Assembly (NCBI RefSeq): GCF_001889165.1
Contig: NZ_CP016020.1
Location: 1,648,501 to 1,712,500, forward strand
Source: Bacillus weihaiensis
GTDB lineage: Bacteria; Bacillota; Bacilli; Bacillales; Bacillaceae
DNA length: 64,000 nucleotides
Direction of reading: 5' to 3'
The notes beneath the pieces were generated by a model. The model did not search any database. It saw nothing but the letters and a program-made list of their open reading frames with translations, and was not told the origin of the DNA. Positions 60,927-64,000 of the stretch are shown piece by piece (positions within the stretch are counted from its first letter, which is position 1; every line of letters begins with the position of its first letter). Position numbers and translations under genes: made by a program.

Positions 60927-62354
60927 ATGAAGAAACATTTATGGATAAATGGAGAACATGTTGAGGCAAAGGAGTATAAATCATTAATAACTCCTTATTC
61001 TAAAGAGTTATTAGCAGATGTCGCAGTTGCTAATGAAAAGGAAATTACAAAAGCGATTGATGCTGCTGAGAATGCGTTTGAGAAAATGCGTGATATGCAT
61101 GCTTATGATAAGGCAGATATTCTTAATAAAGTAGCGTACTTACTTAAAGAAAAAAAAGAATTTGCTGCTCAGTTAATAGCAAAAGAAGCAGGTAAACCTA
61201 TTAAAGCAGCTACATCAGAAGTAGACCGAACAATTATGACCTATACATTTGCAGCTGAAGAAGCTAGGCGTATGACAGGAGAAACTATTATGATGGATGC
61301 TGCTCCAGGTGGTGAAAATAGAACAGGCTATACGGTATTTGAACCATTAGGTATTGTAGGGGCAATTACACCTTTTAATTTTCCAATGAATTTGGTTGCC
61401 CATAAGCTAGGTCCTGCATTAGCTGCAGGAAACACGGTTGTTTTAAAGCCTGCAACACAGACACCATTAAGTTCGTATTTTATTGCAGAACTATTTGATC
61501 AAGCAGGTTTACCCAAGGGTGCTTTGAACGTTGTAACAGGTAGTGGAAAAACGATTGGGGACCTATTCACAACTGATAACAGAATAAAAGCCTTGACGTT
61601 TACTGGTAGCCCAAACGTGGGCAAAGCATTAAAAGAACGTGCAGGTATGAGGAAAACTCTGTTAGAATTAGGCTCTAACTCTGGAGTTATTTTAGACAAG
61701 CATCAAGACATTGTCAGCTCAGTGAAAAGATGTGTTCAAGGAGCATTTTCTTATTCGGGTCAAGTGTGTATCTCTGTTCAAAGATTATATGTACATGAAG
61801 AAATATATGATGACGTAATATCCGAATTAATCCATCAGACAAAAAGTTTAGTTACAGGAGATCCATTAAACGAGAAAACGGATGTGGCATCATTAATATC
61901 AGAAGAAGATGTAGAAAGGACCTTAAATTGGATAGAAGAAGCATTAAATGATGGTGCTAAGTTAGTTCATGGAGGTAAATCAATTGGTCATCAAATGGTT
62001 GAACCAACCGTCTTAACAAATGTATCTGATGATTGTAAATTATCACGTGAGGAAGCTTTTGCTCCAATTATTATTGTGAATACATTCAAAGAACTAGATG
62101 AGGCAATTTCCCGCCTAAACAATTCAAAATATGGACTACAAGCAGGAATATTCACTGATGATATTCATAAAGCATTTAAGGCCGCTAAAAAAATACATGC
62201 TGGTGGTATTATGATCAATGATATACCAACATTTAGAGTAGATCATATGCCATATGGTGGGGTAAAAGACAGTGGATTTGGCAGAGAAGGTATAAAATAT
62301 GCCGTGAAAGAATTGTCTGAAATGAAATTTATTTGTATTAATCATATAGAATAA
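60927..62354 (+). CDS. NAD(P)-dependent aldehyde dehydrogenase
   Basis: A 475-residue ALDH-superfamily enzyme. The cofactor region is I-T-P-F-N-F-P-M-N and F-T-G-S-P-N-V-G, the general base Glu is in L-E-L-G-S-N-S-G, and the catalytic Cys is in S-G-Q-V-C-I-S-V-Q-R. The G-Q-V-C-I-S-V-Q-R motif is typical of a Bacillus group near lactaldehyde or phosphonoacetaldehyde dehydrogenases; the substrate cannot be fixed. It lies 91 bp after bioB with an own GAGGTG site; no functional link is evident. Confidence 0.88.
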   Translation: MKKHLWINGEHVEAKEYKSLITPYSKELLADVAVANEKEITKAIDAAENAFEKMRDMHAYDKADILNKVAYLLKEKKEFAAQLIAKEAGKPIKAATSEVDRTIMTYTFAAEEARRMTGETIMMDAAPGGENRTGYTVFEPLGIVGAITPFNFPMNLVAHKLGPALAAGNTVVLKPATQTPLSSYFIAELFDQAGLPKGALNVVTGSGKTIGDLFTTDNRIKALTFTGSPNVGKALKERAGMRKTLLELGSNSGVILDKHQDIVSSVKRCVQGAFSYSGQVCISVQRLYVHEEIYDDVISELIHQTKSLVTGDPLNEKTDVASLISEEDVERTLNWIEEALNDGAKLVHGGKSIGHQMVEPTVLTNVSDDCKLSREEAFAPIIIVNTFKELDEAISRLNNSKYGLQAGIFTDDIHKAFKAAKKIHAGGIMINDIPTFRVDHMPYGGVKDSGFGREGIKYAVKELSEMKFICINHIE

Positions 62355-62427
62355 AAATCCGTACGGGTTTCTTTCTTCCCATTAAAAAGCTATAATTAAA
62401 AAATCTTGTTTATGGGGGAATATTTGC

Positions 62428-62655
62428 ATGAAATCCTTTTATCATTTTTTAATGAAATTTCGTCATCCAAAACCTAAAGACGAGATTTCACGTTTTGCGA
62501 ATGAAGCCTATTTAGACCATAGCTTTCCGAAAAATACCGATGATTACAATGAACTTAGTTCGTATCTTGAAATGAACGGACAATATCTAAAAAGTATGTC
62601 CATATTTGATGAAGCTTGGGAGCTATATAATATTGAGATAGTAAAAGGTTTGTAA
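62428..62655 (+). CDS. yozE: YozE family SAM-like protein
   Basis: A 75-residue protein with near identity in blocks to B. subtilis YozE: M-K-S-F-Y-H-F-L, R-H-P-K-P-K-D-x-I-S, D-H-S-F-P-K, S-S-Y-L-E and F-D-E-A-W. It folds as a small helical (sterile alpha motif-like) domain; the function is unknown. ATG with GGGGG about 10 nt upstream. Followed by a strong terminator. Confidence 0.92.
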   Translation: MKSFYHFLMKFRHPKPKDEISRFANEAYLDHSFPKNTDDYNELSSYLEMNGQYLKSMSIFDEAWELYNIEIVKGL

Positions 62656-62664
62656 AATGATGTG

Positions 62665-62697
62665 AACGAGAATGTGCAATGGCACTTCTCGTTTTTT
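62665..62697 (+). terminator. terminator after yozE
   Basis: AACGAGAA-T-GTGC and GCAC-TTCTCGTT pair around a short loop, followed by a T run. Confidence 0.9.
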
Positions 62698-62747
62698 AGA
62701 TTGCTTAGGAATTGATAAGATGCATCCATCGTAAACGCTTAGACATG

Positions 62748-62800
62748 CAGCTTCAGCTCCTAGCCCCTCTAGGTCATAAGCCAATTTAGAATGGAAAGCA
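62748..62800. repeat. possible dispersed repeat fragment
   Basis: CAGCTCCTAGCCCCTCTAGG followed by TCATAAGCC resembles the Bacillaceae intergenic repeat containing CTAGCTCCAGCGCCTAGCCCC and GGTCATAAGCC. Recognised by memory of the pattern only. Confidence 0.4.
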
Positions 62801-62939
62801 AAGAACAAAACTTGCCTCTACGATGATTGCCCATTATTGAAACGACATAGACAGCAAACTTCCATACGCCCATGACGAATCAATTGATCTCGCATATACT
62901 ATCGTATCCTCATATCACGACAGAAGGAGTGGAGTATCT

Positions 62940-63605
62940 GTGAAGCCAAAAAAAAATCAACCAAGGTTTAAAATAGGAGATATTGTCGTGATAACGATGT
63001 ACGGAACTGTTGGTACTATTACAAAAATGCACTTACTTGATCATCAGTTTGTGTACGAAGTAAATCATAGTGATATCCTGTATTATGAAAATACCTTACA
63101 GCTTTATGTGGATTACGAAGGTACCATTATTGATACTGAAAAAGTGAACATAAGTATGCAATTTCAAATAGGTGATATTGTATTAGTGAAGGAGTATGGT
63201 AAATCACTCTTTAAAATAGTTGGGGTTAGAACGGAAATCTGGAGATATGAAGAAGATGGATGGGAAGAAGTAACATATGAACTTACGAGGATGGCTGATG
63301 GTGAATGGCTTGAAGCGGATGAAGATGAAATGAGCCTAATGATAAGCAATCATGAGGCTGAATCTTTTATGCAACAATTCTATCTATCTAAGTTTAGTCA
63401 AACAGATACGATAGATGAGCCAGAAATTTTATTTGACGAACAAGTGCCTTTTAATACCCATATGATAACATCAAATATAGGGATTATTGATGAGTTATTA
63501 GATATATATAATGATTATATGACATTATATCAAATGTTTAATGATCAAGAATATTTAGATATGATGAAACTAGCGATGAAAAGCTTAAAAAGATACAATA
63601 AATAA
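62940..63605 (+). CDS. yodN: YodN-like protein with two SH3/KOW-like repeats
   Basis: The 221-residue product begins with two related beta repeats, F-K-I-G-D-I-V-V-I-T-M-Y-G-T-V-G-T-I (residue 10) and F-Q-I-G-D-I-V-L-V-K-E-Y-G-K (residue 76), followed by a helical acidic C-terminal part. Size and the position next to yozE fit YodN of B. subtilis. No enzymatic motif is visible. GTG start with AAGGAG about 10-11 nt upstream. Confidence 0.65.
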   Translation: MKPKKNQPRFKIGDIVVITMYGTVGTITKMHLLDHQFVYEVNHSDILYYENTLQLYVDYEGTIIDTEKVNISMQFQIGDIVLVKEYGKSLFKIVGVRTEIWRYEEDGWEEVTYELTRMADGEWLEADEDEMSLMISNHEAESFMQQFYLSKFSQTDTIDEPEILFDEQVPFNTHMITSNIGIIDELLDIYNDYMTLYQMFNDQEYLDMMKLAMKSLKRYNK

Positions 63606-63610
63606 GCTTA

Positions 63611-63799
63611 TTAAAAACCAGAAGTGAGGATGAAAAGAAGGTAAGGGACGCAAAAAAACAATATGACCACAAATAATCCTTTCATTACTCTATTTAAGAA
63701 TGTATCAAATCCTTCGCCATCTATAAATACAATCCATTTTTCCTTAAATGTTATTTGGCTATATGAATGGTGATCCGTCATTTTTTCGATTTTCATCAT
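63611..63799 (-). CDS. small single-span membrane protein (62 aa)
   Basis: ATG at 63799 with ATAGGAG about 7 nt upstream on the minus strand. The N-terminal 38 residues are polar (T-D-H-H-S-Y-S-Q-I-T-F-K-E-K-W) and the C-terminal end is a membrane helix (L-F-V-V-I-L-F-F-C-V-P-Y-L-L-F-I-L). The topology suggests a C-tail-anchored protein. No family recognised. Convergent with yodN, only 5 bp apart. Confidence 0.55.
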   Translation of the reverse strand: MMKIEKMTDHHSYSQITFKEKWIVFIDGEGFDTFLNRVMKGLFVVILFFCVPYLLFILTSGF

Positions 63800-64000
63800 T
63801 TTTTCACTCCTATATCGTAATAGCTTGTCCTCTTACTAAAACTTATATGATGAAACGAAATTTTTTATACTTAATCATTCTAAAAAACTGAGAAATAATA
63901 TGCTCCAATTGGCAGTTACCTAGTGTTTTTTGTCAAAATCCTTCTAAATAACGGAAACCTTTTTTCATAGAATTGTGATGATAAAAAATATAATCTTCCT

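Noticed and set aside
1-64000. CRISPR array, tRNA, rRNA, insertion sequence or prophage
   Set aside because: No regularly spaced repeats, cloverleaf or rRNA-like segments, transposase or phage genes were seen in reading through the window.

Overview
This window is a 64-kb, low-GC chromosomal segment of a spore-forming member of the Bacillaceae. Gene order follows the Bacillus subtilis 168 ypsC to ypoP neighbourhood closely (rlmK/ypsC, ypvA, ypwA, bcsA-ypbQ, dynA/ypbR, ypbS, ypcP, sspL, ypdQ, ypeP, ypeQ, ypzA, cspD, ugtP, metA, bsaA, ypgQ, ypgR, ilvD, yphP, ypiP, ypjP, thyA-dfrA, yplQ, ilvA, ypmP, ypmQ, ypmR-ypmS, ypmT, ypoP, msr), then continues into yozE and yodN. Spore-associated small proteins (an SspL homologue, a gamma-SASP-like peptide, a YuzL-like protein and a YjcZ-family miniprotein) support a spore former. 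The species cannot be fixed from the sequence alone. I saw no rRNA, tRNA, CRISPR array, insertion sequence or prophage.

Layout. 1-9 kb: the 3' end of a THUMP-type rRNA methyltransferase, a DinG-like helicase (ypvA), an M32 carboxypeptidase (ypwA), then an accessory patch of small genes (two paralogous mini zinc-finger proteins, a PH-SHOCT protein, a degenerate VWA-like protein, an NTF2-like protein). 9-18 kb: GNAT, type III polyketide synthase plus its methyltransferase partner, a Fur-box-controlled 29-residue membrane peptide, the giant tandem dynamin DynA, and the ypcP exonuclease. 18-28 kb: transporter, two RNase H-like proteins, cold-shock protein, an orphan HPr, a methyltransferase, UgtP glycolipid synthase, MetA. 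28-38 kb: formate-tetrahydrofolate ligase, glutathione peroxidase, HD hydrolase, NlpC/P60 wall hydrolase, YpgR, IlvD and bacilliredoxin BrxA. 38-51 kb: YpjP, a secreted anthrax-lethal-factor-like (Pro-Pro endopeptidase type) protease, thymidylate synthase plus DHFR, PlsC-like acyltransferase, hemolysin III-like protein, threonine dehydratase, DegV, nucleoside hydrolase, and the ypmQ/ypmR/ypmS envelope genes. 51-64 kb: a zinc-ribbon/FxLYD membrane protein with an HtrA-like protease, small lipoprotein, alpha/beta hydrolase, an MsrA-MsrB fusion opposite a MarR regulator, an orphan biotin synthase behind a candidate BirA operator, an aldehyde dehydrogenase, yozE and yodN.

Themes: branched-chain and methionine synthesis (ilvD, ilvA with a candidate CodY box, metA), one-carbon and dTMP supply (fhs, thyA, dfrA), thiol and oxidative repair (bsaA, brxA, msrAB), and envelope functions (ugtP, plsC-like, NlpC/P60, ypmR/S, HtrA-like). 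The most unusual items are two 120-bp inverted-repeat elements that differ at only two positions and lie in opposite orientation 14.5 kb apart, the Fur-controlled micro-membrane peptide, the secreted lethal-factor-like metalloprotease, and about nine genes shorter than 60 codons with good ribosome binding sites.
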